DNA of 49,911 bases, from NCBI RefSeq assembly GCF_003231305.1, contig NZ_QKVM01000049.1:1-49911 (forward strand), given 5' to 3'. Below are positions 15,038 through 23,598 of the stretch, piece by piece (the first letter of the stretch is position 1; each line of letters begins with the position of its first letter). The DNA is from Pseudomonas sichuanensis. Lineage in GTDB: Bacteria > Pseudomonadota > Gammaproteobacteria > Pseudomonadales > Pseudomonadaceae. The translations under genes and the position numbers were made by a program. Under the pieces are notes generated by a model, which was not told where the DNA came from, did no database searches, and was given only the letters and a program-made list of their open reading frames with translations.

Positions 15038-17092
15038 ATGGCTACAATCACGCTCGCCGGTGAAAGACTGATCGCCGAAAAGATCGCCTACGATGACTTT
15101 CTGACGGTCACCCGCTTCATCTACGCCAACGTTCCGGGGCTCGACCCCTACAAGCCGGTGGACCGCGCCGAGGCCATGCCGCCGGCGGAGCAGATCGTCC
15201 ACCGCTATGAAGTGCCCTACACCAACCGCAGCTTCGTCAACCCCAACCAGGTGGTGTACAGCTCGATGCTCAGCAGTGACGTCGGCGACTTCGACTGGAA
15301 CTGGCTCGGCCTGGAAACCTCCGACGGCGTCCTGTTCGCAGTGGCCTACGTGCCGCTGCAGCAGAAGCGCCGCAACATCCCGCCCCTGCAGATCGGCAAC
15401 AACATCACGCGCAACATCCTGGTCGAGTTCAGCGGCGCCCAGGCCGTGACCGGCATCACCATCGACTCCAGCACCTGGCAGTACGATCACACTATTCGCC
15501 TGGCCAGTATCGATGACCGCGAGCGTGCGAGTAACCGGGATATCTTCGGTCGGGCCTGCTTCTTCGGCACGGCCTGGCAGCTGGAAAAGGGCAACGAATT
15601 CGGTCGCTATCGAACCAAGGGTGGCCTGGCCTACGTTGAGGGATTGCGTATCGGCAACCTGGGCGCCAGCGGCGGTGATAGCGTACTCATCTCCTCGTTG
15701 CCTGCCACCGTCTGGCTGGATGTGGCACTGGAGCGCCAGGGCAACGACGTTTACCCCCACTCCAAGCTGGTAACAGGCACGGATCGCCCCGACTACTGGG
15801 ACTCGGCGGGCAAGTTTCACTATTGTGTCGCGATCGCCGACGTGACCAGCACCGGTATCGTCGATCGGCGCACGGTCGAGCCGATCGACGGCCCCTTGCT
15901 GAAGCACTTCGCCACCCGCAAATCGGTCAGCGACCTCGAAGACGGCACCACGCCGGCCGGCAAGGCCCGCCGCCTGGCCGAGGCGCAGCAGATCGCCTTG
16001 CAGGGCGATATCACCGGCCGCGTCGACTTCGACGGCAGCAAGAGCGTGGTCATCCAGGCCACCCTTCCCGACCTCGGCGTAGTGCCTGGGGCCTATTCGA
16101 AACTGGTCATCAATGCCAAGGGGCAGGCTATCGGCAGCCAGGCACTGCAGCAGATCGACATCCCCAACCTGGACTGGAGCAAGATCACCAGCGGCAAACC
16201 GACCACCTTGCAGGGGTACGGGATCACTGATGCCATCAAGCGCGGCGACCATGGGCTGGCGTCCAATTTCGCCCCCCTCAGCCCGATCGACACGATCGGG
16301 CTGCCAGGCGGCTTCCACACGATCGCCGACGGCGCGACTTCGCTGGCGAACTACTGCACCGTGCTCAACATGCCGTACTACTCCGAGAAGTTCTCGGCTC
16401 AGATCGCGGTGAAGCAGGGCGGTCCTGGCGTGCAAGTCTTTGCCCGTGCCACGACCAACCAATGGCAGTGGACCCCGACGGTCGAGATGTACCACACCGG
16501 CAACCTCAACCCTGCGGCCATCGTGCCCGCTGGCACGCTGATCCAGACCTTCAGCCGCACCGCCCCCAGCGGAACCCTGCGCTGCAATGGCGCGGCCGTC
16601 AGCCGCACCACGTTCGCCTCGCTGTTCTCCGCGATCGGCATCCTGTACGGCGCCGGCGATGGCGCGACCACCTTCAACCTGCCCGACACCCGCGGCCTGT
16701 TCACCCGCGACGTCGACGACGGGCGCGGCTTCGACCCGGGCCGCGTCCAGGGCTCCGTCCAGGCCAGCCAGAACCTGTGGCACGCGCATTCGGCCACGGC
16801 AGGCGAGGCCGGCTGGCACTACCACCCGGGCAGCTCCATCGCCGCAGCAGGCGAGCACACCCACACCGCGCCCCGCGCCATGAACAACGACGTCGGCAAC
16901 GGCGCCCCCAACTTCACCACCGCGAACTACACCAACGGCGTGACCGCGGCTACTCATGCCGCCGGCTCGCACACCCACGGCCTGTCGATGGTCGGCGATG
17001 GCGTGCACAGCCACGCCATCAGCATCGGCGGCGACGGCGGCAACGAATCGCGGCCGGTGAACATGGCCCTGTACTGCTTCATCAAATACTGA
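15038..17092 (+). CDS. Tail fibre protein with collar domain
   Basis: This 684-residue receptor-binding fibre begins with a DUF3751-type baseplate attachment region (about residues 1-150, containing FLTVTRFIYANVPGLDPYKP and ILVEFSGAQAVTGITIDSS). A tail-collar domain starts near residue 497 (VPAGTLIQTFSRTAPSGTLRCNGAAVSR ... FNLPDTRGLF). After it the chain is rich in HxH pairs (HAH, HYH, HTH, HTH, HSH), as in metal-stabilised trimeric needle tips of short tail fibres. AGGAG at 15028-15032 sets the start. The C-terminus probably decides target range. Codon usage near 15480-15620 drifts from its neighbours, hinting at a recombined segment. Confidence 0.88.
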   Translation: MATITLAGERLIAEKIAYDDFLTVTRFIYANVPGLDPYKPVDRAEAMPPAEQIVHRYEVPYTNRSFVNPNQVVYSSMLSSDVGDFDWNWLGLETSDGVLFAVAYVPLQQKRRNIPPLQIGNNITRNILVEFSGAQAVTGITIDSSTWQYDHTIRLASIDDRERASNRDIFGRACFFGTAWQLEKGNEFGRYRTKGGLAYVEGLRIGNLGASGGDSVLISSLPATVWLDVALERQGNDVYPHSKLVTGTDRPDYWDSAGKFHYCVAIADVTSTGIVDRRTVEPIDGPLLKHFATRKSVSDLEDGTTPAGKARRLAEAQQIALQGDITGRVDFDGSKSVVIQATLPDLGVVPGAYSKLVINAKGQAIGSQALQQIDIPNLDWSKITSGKPTTLQGYGITDAIKRGDHGLASNFAPLSPIDTIGLPGGFHTIADGATSLANYCTVLNMPYYSEKFSAQIAVKQGGPGVQVFARATTNQWQWTPTVEMYHTGNLNPAAIVPAGTLIQTFSRTAPSGTLRCNGAAVSRTTFASLFSAIGILYGAGDGATTFNLPDTRGLFTRDVDDGRGFDPGRVQGSVQASQNLWHAHSATAGEAGWHYHPGSSIAAAGEHTHTAPRAMNNDVGNGAPNFTTANYTNGVTAATHAAGSHTHGLSMVGDGVHSHAISIGGDGGNESRPVNMALYCFIKY

Positions 17093-17100
17093 GGTGCCCC

Positions 17101-17811
17101 ATGGCAACGACCAAGACCGTCTATCAAACTTCTTCGCTCGGGCTCTACACCGGGACCACCGAGGCGGACGAGTCCCCCCTGGAGCCCGGCGTGTTCCTGA
17201 TCCCCGGCGGCTGCGTGGAGACCGCCCCGCCCGCCATTCCAGAAAACAAGGCGGCCTACTGGAACGGCCAGGCATGGTCGCTGGTGGACTACCACAACGG
17301 CCTGGTGGTCTACAGCATCACCACCGCAGCGCCATTGACCCTCAACGGCATGGGGCCGATCCCTTCCGGGTACACCCTGAAGCAGCCAGGCCCGGACCAG
17401 GTGTGGAAAAACGGCGAATGGGTGGACGACACCAACGCCGTGCTGGCCAAGGTGCATCAGCAGAAGCTCGCCGAAATCAACGCCAGCTGCGCGCAGTACA
17501 TCCAGGCCGGCTTCGACTCCACCGCCCTGGGCGAGGCGCACCGCTACAGCAGCGCGCTGGAAGACCAGGTCAACCTGACCGGCCTGGTGTTCAGCGGCCT
17601 GGACAGCGCCTACCCATGCGCCGCCAGCGACGGTGCGCGCCAGTTCCTGGCGCACAGCCGCGACCAGCTGCTGCAAGTGAACACGGACCTGGTGCGGTTC
17701 AAGCAGGCCGCGCTGCAACACGCCGACCAGCTCAAGCGTGACGCGGCCAAGGCGTTGCAGGACAAGCAACTCAAGGCCCTGCGCGCCATCCAGTGGACGG
17801 TGCCGACATGA
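17101..17811 (+). CDS. Tail fibre assembly protein (DUF4376 type)
   Basis: The 236-residue protein follows the fibre gene after eight bases and carries a C-terminal DUF4376-type helical domain (about residues 118-220, beginning VHQQKLAEINASCAQYIQAGFD). The N-terminal half contains a carbohydrate-binding-like YWNGQAWSLVDYHNG strand pair. Such proteins act as fibre chaperones that help trimerisation or attach the fibre. Its stop overlaps the start of the following gene (ATGA). Confidence 0.75.
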   Translation: MATTKTVYQTSSLGLYTGTTEADESPLEPGVFLIPGGCVETAPPAIPENKAAYWNGQAWSLVDYHNGLVVYSITTAAPLTLNGMGPIPSGYTLKQPGPDQVWKNGEWVDDTNAVLAKVHQQKLAEINASCAQYIQAGFDSTALGEAHRYSSALEDQVNLTGLVFSGLDSAYPCAASDGARQFLAHSRDQLLQVNTDLVRFKQAALQHADQLKRDAAKALQDKQLKALRAIQWTVPT

Positions 17812-18731
17812 GCTGGGCGCCTGTCGCCCTGCGTTGGCCCGCCGAGGCGACCCAGTGGATGGGCCAGATGGACGCTGCCAAGACCCTGGCCGGCAGCGAG
17901 CTGGCCAGCACCGGGCAACGGCTGCTCGCACTGCAAGGGCTGGCCAGCACCCGCCCCGGCCCGGTCGGGGCCGCCGCCATAGAAGCGATCCAGGCCGGGC
18001 GACAGGCGCTCGCCGAGCAATTGGGCGAAGCGCCGAAGTGCCTGGTGGTGACGCCCTTCCAGAGCGGCATCGGCCAAGGCCGCGGTTACCAGCGCTTCCT
18101 GTCGGCGCCGAACCTGCTGCAACTGCTGGCCAACAAGCTGACCGATGCCACAGACGCCGCTGCCCCCCAGGGCAACCAGCACGCACTGTGCCTGCTGTTC
18201 CTGGGGACCCGCCACGAACAGTTGGCCGCCGCCCTGGGCCGTTTCAACGCACTGCTGCCGATCCCCGAACTGGTCCGCGCACAGCGGCGCGCGGAGCACC
18301 TGGCCAGGCTCGAAACCGACAAGTGGCAGATTCCCCAGGCCGCTGCCCTGCCGCGCTGGGAGGCGTTGCCCCTGGAGCGTTGCACTGTGCTCAAGGCGGC
18401 GCGGCAGTCGATCGCAGGGCAGGTCGCGGTTCTGGAAAGCTACGCCGCCGACCGTGCGCCACTGATCGACCTGGCCGAGCTGGCCTCACGCAAAGCCGCC
18501 CAGCAGCAAGCGCGCGACCAGCGCCTGGCCGAGCTGCGGCAACTGCTCGAGGGTAGCCAGGCGGACAGCGCGGTGCGCGCCTGCATGCTCGGCCCGGGCA
18601 ACAACGCAGCGTTGCGCCGGCTGCTGCTCGACAGCGATGCCCCTGGGCATGAATGGGTGATGTGCGCCGGCGTGATCCTGGTCGGCTCGGCCTCGGGCCT
18701 GAGCTTCGTACGTGAAATGGTGGGCCTATGA
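17808..18731 (+). CDS. Tail cassette protein of unknown function
   Basis: I do not recognise this 307-residue protein. It is soluble and alanine- and leucine-rich, with repeated amphipathic helices (for example LARLETDKWQIPQAAALPRWEALP and ASRKAAQQQARDQRLAELRQLLEG near 225-255). A glycine-containing segment, GVILVGSASGLSFVREMVGL, ends the chain. Its ATGA overlaps on both sides place it firmly in the tail operon, between the fibre chaperone and the hub-adaptor genes. This position often holds proteins that recruit the hub or tape measure. A structural or assembly role is therefore likely, but this is inferred from position only. Confidence 0.7.
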   Translation: MSWAPVALRWPAEATQWMGQMDAAKTLAGSELASTGQRLLALQGLASTRPGPVGAAAIEAIQAGRQALAEQLGEAPKCLVVTPFQSGIGQGRGYQRFLSAPNLLQLLANKLTDATDAAAPQGNQHALCLLFLGTRHEQLAAALGRFNALLPIPELVRAQRRAEHLARLETDKWQIPQAAALPRWEALPLERCTVLKAARQSIAGQVAVLESYAADRAPLIDLAELASRKAAQQQARDQRLAELRQLLEGSQADSAVRACMLGPGNNAALRRLLLDSDAPGHEWVMCAGVILVGSASGLSFVREMVGL

Positions 18732-19267
18732 CACTGCTACTCCTGGACGGCCAGCCCGTCGAAGGCAAGACCCTGAAAGTCACCGGCAACCTGCGCATCG
18801 AAGCCGAGGACCTGTCTGGCCAGACCAGCAACACCGAGACCGCGCACAAGGGTTTCAAACCCAAGACCCTCGCCGTCAACCTGACCATCCCCTACGTCAA
18901 CAGTGCCTGGCTGCGCAGCCTGATGCGCCTGGCCGAAGCCACGCAGAGCGGCGGCCAGCTCAAGACCTATCGCATCGTCAACGACACGGCCGAGGCCTTT
19001 GGCATCCGCCAGGTGCAGTTCGCCGAGAATGTCAACGCCCGCGAGGACGACACGCTGGCGTGCTGGCGCGTGCAGTTCGGCCTGGCCGAGAAGAAGTCCA
19101 ACCCGGAGAAGGTCGAAAAGCGCCGCGCCAAGAAGCCTGTCAAGGCGCAGACCGGCACTGGCACCACGGTCGCCGCGCAGGAAGTCGACGATGACAAGGA
19201 CCCGGAGCTCAGTGGCTTCGAAACCCTGTTGAAAAAGTTCGACGACTGGTTGGGAGACAAGCCATGA
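18728..19267 (+). CDS. Putative baseplate/hub adaptor protein
   Basis: The 179-residue protein starts with a beta-rich domain (residues 1-115: MTLLLLDGQPVEGKTLKVTGNLRIEAEDLSG, then HKGFKPKTLAVNLTIPY) and ends in a charged, low-complexity lysine-rich tail (about 120-165). The beta domain resembles the small baseplate-complex proteins that connect the tube to the hub in contractile tails, and the following gene is the hub protein. No enzymatic motif is seen. It overlaps its neighbours at both ends by four bases. Confidence 0.6.
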   Translation: MTLLLLDGQPVEGKTLKVTGNLRIEAEDLSGQTSNTETAHKGFKPKTLAVNLTIPYVNSAWLRSLMRLAEATQSGGQLKTYRIVNDTAEAFGIRQVQFAENVNAREDDTLACWRVQFGLAEKKSNPEKVEKRRAKKPVKAQTGTGTTVAAQEVDDDKDPELSGFETLLKKFDDWLGDKP

Positions 19268-19965
19268 AGCTGCACCAGGTACTCAGCGTGGCAGGCGTGG
19301 GCTACGAGCTGGTCAGCTCGGACGTACGCCTGGAGCTGCGCAATCCGGGGCGGGCAACCTTCACCGTGCAGGCCGGCGCGCCTCTCAAGGGCCTGGTCAC
19401 CTTCGACGTCGGCTACAACGACAGCCCCCTGCAGCGGCATTTCATCGGCTACGTGGAACGCTGCACCGCCGCCAACGGCAAGCAGGTGCTGTTCTGCCGG
19501 GAACTGGCGGCGATCCTGGCCAAGCCACTGCCCATGAACCTGCGTCACGTCGACTTGCGCGGCGTGCTCGCGCAGATCAGCCAGCAGACCGGCCTGCGCT
19601 TTCGCGTGCCCGAGCGGCCCTACGCGTCGATCCGGGCGCCATTCTTCTACAGCCTGGCCGCGGGTTTCCAGGCCATGGAAAGCCTGGCCAGGGTGTTCGA
19701 CATCCCGGACTTCATCTGGCAGCAGCAGGGCAATGGCGAGGTGTACGTGGGCAGTTGGGCAGACAGCTACTTCGGCGTGCGCCCGGCGCTGCAACTGCCG
19801 GTCGAGCTGCTCGACAACTACCAGGGCAACCAGAGCGCCACGATTGCAGCCCTGCCCGGGCTGCGCCCCGGCGCAACGATCAACCACGGCGAGCGCGTGA
19901 CCCATGTCGCGCTCGCCGGCAACCAGATGGCCATCCGATGGAAGACGCAATCCGCCGTACCGTAG
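19264..19965 (+). CDS. Baseplate hub protein (GpD/gp27-like)
   Basis: The 233-residue product has the layout of a P2 GpD or T4 gp27 hub: beta-barrel segments with VGYNDSPLQRHFIGYVERCTAANG near residues 55-78, and a middle region with LRHVDLRGVLAQISQQTGLRFRVP. It is shorter than GpD (about 380 residues). Hubs form the trimer that bridges tube and spike. It overlaps the spike gene by 28 bases in a different frame, an unusually long overlap that implies coupled expression. Confidence 0.72.
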   Translation: MKLHQVLSVAGVGYELVSSDVRLELRNPGRATFTVQAGAPLKGLVTFDVGYNDSPLQRHFIGYVERCTAANGKQVLFCRELAAILAKPLPMNLRHVDLRGVLAQISQQTGLRFRVPERPYASIRAPFFYSLAAGFQAMESLARVFDIPDFIWQQQGNGEVYVGSWADSYFGVRPALQLPVELLDNYQGNQSATIAALPGLRPGATINHGERVTHVALAGNQMAIRWKTQSAVP

Positions 19966-20909
19966 AACGCCAGTTCCCCGAGATCACCGGGGGCTATCAC
20001 CTGCCACGCTTCGGGCGTGTGGTCGCGGTGCCCGATGCGCCGGCGGCGCCCGGCCTGTGCGACGACTTCCGCCCGCGCTTCGGTGTCGATGTCCAGGTGC
20101 TGCTGCCCGACGGAGAACCGGATCCGGCGCTCCCGCTGTTCACCAGCCTGCCGCTGCCGGCGCCCATGGGCGGCCAGGAACGGGGCATGTTCGGCTTCCC
20201 CGAAGAGGGCACCACCGTGGTGGTGTCGTTCGCCTACGGCCTGCCTCACAAACCCTTCATCCAGCAGGTTCTGCCCCATGGGCTGAGCCTGCCCCGGGTG
20301 GCGAAGGGCGACCTGGTGTGGCAGCACAGCGAGGCCTGCCAGCAACGCGCCGATGCGGCTGGCAACTGGCTGCGCCAGACCGACGGCAAGTTGCTGGACA
20401 AGGCCATCGAACGCGAAGTGCAGGCACTGACCAATGCCGAGCAGTTCCAGACCCACCGCCTGAATGTGGACGACCATTCGACCGAGACGGTGGGCGGGGT
20501 GAAGACGGTCGAGGCCTTGGGTGCACTCAAGTTGCTGTCCGGCGGCTCGGTCAGCCTGGCCGCCCTCGACGACCTGCACCAGGCCACCGGGCGCGACCTG
20601 AACCTGGCCGTGGGACAAAAGCTCAACACGGCGATCGGCGGCGATGCCCAGGAACGCATCGAAGGCATGCGCGAGAGCGTGGCGAAACTCGGCCAGCGCT
20701 TGCAGGCACCGAAGACCTGGCTGGGCTCCGAAGCGGTGAACGTGCTGCAGGTGCTTTGCGACCTGCTCGACCTGGTGCAGGAGATGAACAGCCAACTGGC
20801 CGGGCACGTGCACGGCCCCACGCCACCACCCGGCAACGCGGCGGCCTTCGGCACCGCGGCCGTCCAGGCCCAGGCCCTGGGCCTGAAGCTCAAGCCGATC
20901 ACGCTTTGA
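19938..20909 (+). CDS. Tail spike protein (GpV/gp5 OB-fold type)
   Basis: The 323-residue protein resembles GpV/gp5-type central spikes. The N-terminal half has an OB-fold pattern (GRVVAVPDAP ... VDVQVLLPDGEPDP ... MFGFPEEGTTVVVSFAYGLPHKPFIQQVLPHG, residues 22-115). Repeating beta-prism-like sequence follows (VKTVEALGALKLLSGGSVSLAALDD, about 188-215). The C-terminus ends in HVHGPTPPPGN and a short helix. The spike tip punctures the target membrane. No lysozyme domain is visible. The start at 19938 lies inside the hub gene and is the only in-frame ATG near its end. It is the last gene of the cassette. Confidence 0.74.
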   Translation: MEDAIRRTVERQFPEITGGYHLPRFGRVVAVPDAPAAPGLCDDFRPRFGVDVQVLLPDGEPDPALPLFTSLPLPAPMGGQERGMFGFPEEGTTVVVSFAYGLPHKPFIQQVLPHGLSLPRVAKGDLVWQHSEACQQRADAAGNWLRQTDGKLLDKAIEREVQALTNAEQFQTHRLNVDDHSTETVGGVKTVEALGALKLLSGGSVSLAALDDLHQATGRDLNLAVGQKLNTAIGGDAQERIEGMRESVAKLGQRLQAPKTWLGSEAVNVLQVLCDLLDLVQEMNSQLAGHVHGPTPPPGNAAAFGTAAVQAQALGLKLKPITL

Positions 20910-21052
20910 CCGCCCGCCGGCAAACATATCGAATCCCACATACCCAACATGTTCTCCCCGCCATGGGCGGTGCAGCGTCGATTGCCTAGCATCGACCCTG
21001 CACACGCGGCCCGGCCCTCCCAGCGCCGGGCTGCCGTCCAAGGAGAACAACG
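20910..21052. other. Intergenic region between tail cassette and oxygenase operon
   Basis: These 143 bases contain the inverted repeat GTCGAT/ATCGAC (about 20977-20998) and a CCGGGC-rich hairpin, then AAGGAG at 21040-21045 before the oxygenase start. No rho-independent terminator with a T-tract was seen after the spike gene. Confidence 0.45.
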
Positions 21053-22108
21053 ATGACCACCGCCGCCATTGCCTGCCAGGACATCACCTGGAACCCCATC
21101 ACCCGCACCAGCACCTTCTCCCCACAGGATCGCGAGGTCCTCACCCGCCACTGGCACCCCGTCGCCTTCTCGGCCGACGTCGGTGACCAGCCCTACGCCG
21201 TCACCTTGCTCGACGAGCCCATCGTCCTGTACCGCGCCGGCGGCAAGCTCAATGCCGCCCGCGACATCTGCAGCCACCGCGGCGCGCCGCTGAGCAAGGG
21301 CTGGGTGCAGGGCGAGAACATCATCTGCCCCTACCACGGCCTGCACTTCGGCACCGACGGCCGCTGCACGCGCATCCCCTCCGAACCCAACGCCAACCTC
21401 ACCGAACGCCACCGCATCCAGATGTACGCCGCCCGCGAGGAATACGGCCTGGTCTGGGTGCTGATGGCCGGCACCGACGCCCCGTTCGCGCAGATGCCGA
21501 CCTGGCACGACGACAGCTACCAGCGCATCCTGCCGCCGTCGATCGACATCAAAGCCTCGGCCGGACGCCAGGTCGAAGGCTTCATCGATGTCGCGCACTT
21601 CGCCTGGATCCACCACGAAGCCTTCGCCGAACGGGACAACCCGGTCGTGCCGACCTACCGGGCCGAGGTCACGCCCTATGGCGTGCACGCCGAGTACGTC
21701 AGCACCGTCAGCAACTTCCCCAAGAGCCTGCAGCACCGTGCCCCGGAAGGCTTCCAATGGAAGCGCTCGTTCGACGTGTTCGCCCCCTTCACGGCGCGCC
21801 TGGCCGTCAACTTCCCCGAACCCGAACACCAGTTGGTGATCCTCAACGCCGCCAGCCCGATCTCGGCGCGCAAGACCCGCATGTTCTGCGCCATCACCCG
21901 CAACTTCGACCAGCACCTGCCGCTGGACGATGTATACGCCTTCAACCGCCAGGTCTTCGAGGAGGACCGCGACATCGTCGAGCTGTGCCGCCCCGAAGAC
22001 CTGCCCCTGGACCTGTCGATGGAGATCCACATTCCCGCCGACCGCTCCTCGACCGCCTACCGCCGCGCCTTGAGCGCCCTGGGCCTGGGCCGCGCCTTCA
22101 CCAGCTGA
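21053..22108 (+). CDS. Rieske non-heme iron oxygenase, terminal component
   Basis: The 351-residue protein is an alpha-type terminal oxygenase. It has an N-terminal Rieske [2Fe-2S] centre (Cys73, His75, Cys92, His95 in CSH...CPYH) and a catalytic domain with D-x2-H-x4-H (Asp179, His182, His187) for the mononuclear iron. Length and layout fit homotrimeric O- or N-demethylases and hydroxylases such as vanillate demethylase, dicamba monooxygenase or the purine-type NdmA. The substrate cannot be deduced. The next gene supplies electrons through rubredoxin, which is unusual because most such oxygenases use ferredoxin. AAGGAG precedes the start. Confidence 0.88.
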   Translation: MTTAAIACQDITWNPITRTSTFSPQDREVLTRHWHPVAFSADVGDQPYAVTLLDEPIVLYRAGGKLNAARDICSHRGAPLSKGWVQGENIICPYHGLHFGTDGRCTRIPSEPNANLTERHRIQMYAAREEYGLVWVLMAGTDAPFAQMPTWHDDSYQRILPPSIDIKASAGRQVEGFIDVAHFAWIHHEAFAERDNPVVPTYRAEVTPYGVHAEYVSTVSNFPKSLQHRAPEGFQWKRSFDVFAPFTARLAVNFPEPEHQLVILNAASPISARKTRMFCAITRNFDQHLPLDDVYAFNRQVFEEDRDIVELCRPEDLPLDLSMEIHIPADRSSTAYRRALSALGLGRAFTS

Positions 22109-22128
22109 CTTCGACGGGAGTGACGAGC

Positions 22129-23484
22129 ATGTACAAATGGGAATGTCTGGTGTGCGGCTTCTTCTACGACGAAGCCCAAGGCCGCCCGGAGGACGGTATC
22201 CCGGCGGGCACCCGCTGGGAGGATGTGCCGGATGACTGGTACTGCCCGGAGTGCGGCGTGGGCAAGGCCGACTTCGAGATGGTCCGGCTGGCGCAGGAGG
22301 CCGAGCCTCAGCCGGCCGCGCCAACCACTGCCCCGGTGGTGATCGTCGGCTCGGGTCTGGCCGGCTACAGCGTGGCCCGCGAACTGCGCAAGCTGGACAG
22401 CACCGTCGCGATCGTCATCGTCACCCGCGACGGTGGCGAGTTCTACTCCAAGCCTGCGCTGTCCAACGCCTTCCAGACCGGGCGGCTGCCCGAGCAACTG
22501 GCCACCTCCAGCGCCGCGCAGATGGCCGAGCAACTGCAAGCGCAAGTCATCACCCGCGCCACGGTAGCGCGCATCGACACTGTGGCGCAGCAGGTCCATG
22601 TCGATGGCCAGGCCTTGGATTACAGCGCGCTGGTGCTGGCCCTGGGCGCCGATGCCAGGCGCCTGGTGCTGGACGGCGACGGGGCCCAGGCGATAGTCAC
22701 GGTCAACGACCTGGGAGACTACCGAACCTTCCGTGAGCAGGTCGGTGCCCACAGCCGCATCGCCATCCTCGGCGGCGGGCTGATCGGCTGCGAATTCGCC
22801 AACGACCTGCGCCACGCCGGGCACCGGGTGAGCCTGGTCGACCGCGCCGACTGGCCGCTGAGCCGCCTGCTGCCCAGCGCGGCCGGCGAGGAAATGGCCA
22901 ACGCACTGGCCTCCATCGGTGTGCAACTGGCTTTCGGCAACGCCCCGGTCGCCCTGCAGCGCACGGATGACGGGTACAACCTGCAACTGGCCGATGGCAG
23001 CGCCCTCGACGTCGACTACGTGCTCTGCGCCGTCGGCTTGCAGCCGCGCGTCGAACTGGCCCGCTCGGCAGGGCTTGCGGTGGACAACGGTATCGTCACC
23101 GACGCCTGCTTGCGGGCCAGCGCCAGCCAGGTGTATGCCCTGGGCGATTGCGCGCAAGTGCATGGCCTGGTGCTGCCCTACGTGATGCCGATCATGCTGC
23201 AGGCCCGCGCCCTGGCGCAGACCCTGGCCGGCACGCCAACAGTGGTGGCGTACCCAGCCATGCCGGTGACCATCAAGACCAGCGTGCTGCCCACCATCGT
23301 CGCCACGCCGCTAGAGGCCGACGGGCAGTGGTCCACCGAGCTGATAGGACGTTGCGAGCAAGGCACCGCCAACCTCCGGTCGCTGTACCACGACCCGCGA
23401 AGCCAGATGCTCGGCTTCGTCCTGATGGGCGCCGCGACCCAGGAAAAGGCCCAGTTGCTCAAGGCGATTCCGGACTGGCGCTGA
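22129..23484 (+). CDS. Rubredoxin-rubredoxin reductase fusion (FAD)
   Basis: The 451-residue protein starts with a complete rubredoxin domain: Cys6, Cys9, Cys39 and Cys42 in CLVCG and CPECG. A linker near 55-68 joins it to an NAD(P)H-dependent FAD oxidoreductase with two Rossmann loops (VIVGSGLAGYSVAREL near 70, ILGGGLIGCEFAND near 208) and an ALGDCA FAD motif near 345. It resembles AlkT-type rubredoxin reductases. It lies 20 bases after the oxygenase gene with GGGAG at 22116-22120. The pair should form a self-contained electron chain from NADH through FAD and rubredoxin to the Rieske centre. Confidence 0.88.
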   Translation: MYKWECLVCGFFYDEAQGRPEDGIPAGTRWEDVPDDWYCPECGVGKADFEMVRLAQEAEPQPAAPTTAPVVIVGSGLAGYSVARELRKLDSTVAIVIVTRDGGEFYSKPALSNAFQTGRLPEQLATSSAAQMAEQLQAQVITRATVARIDTVAQQVHVDGQALDYSALVLALGADARRLVLDGDGAQAIVTVNDLGDYRTFREQVGAHSRIAILGGGLIGCEFANDLRHAGHRVSLVDRADWPLSRLLPSAAGEEMANALASIGVQLAFGNAPVALQRTDDGYNLQLADGSALDVDYVLCAVGLQPRVELARSAGLAVDNGIVTDACLRASASQVYALGDCAQVHGLVLPYVMPIMLQARALAQTLAGTPTVVAYPAMPVTIKTSVLPTIVATPLEADGQWSTELIGRCEQGTANLRSLYHDPRSQMLGFVLMGAATQEKAQLLKAIPDWR

Positions 23485-23543
23485 ACCCATCGATCGGGGG
23501 CCTGGGCCGGAAGAGCCAGGCCCCTATCGACGCCTTCGGGGCC

Positions 23544-23571
23544 ATCGCTATATATTTTTGTAAATAGCGAT
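23544..23571. promoter_or_regulatory. Inverted repeat upstream of the LysR gene, candidate operator
   Basis: ATCGCTAT (23544-23551) and its exact complement ATAGCGAT (23564-23571) flank a 12-base AT-rich spacer, 28 bases before the GTG start of the regulator. This fits an autoregulatory LysR-family site. No equally good copy was found before the oxygenase gene. Confidence 0.55.
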
Positions 23572-23598
23572 TACCCATCCACCGACAATGAGAGCGTT

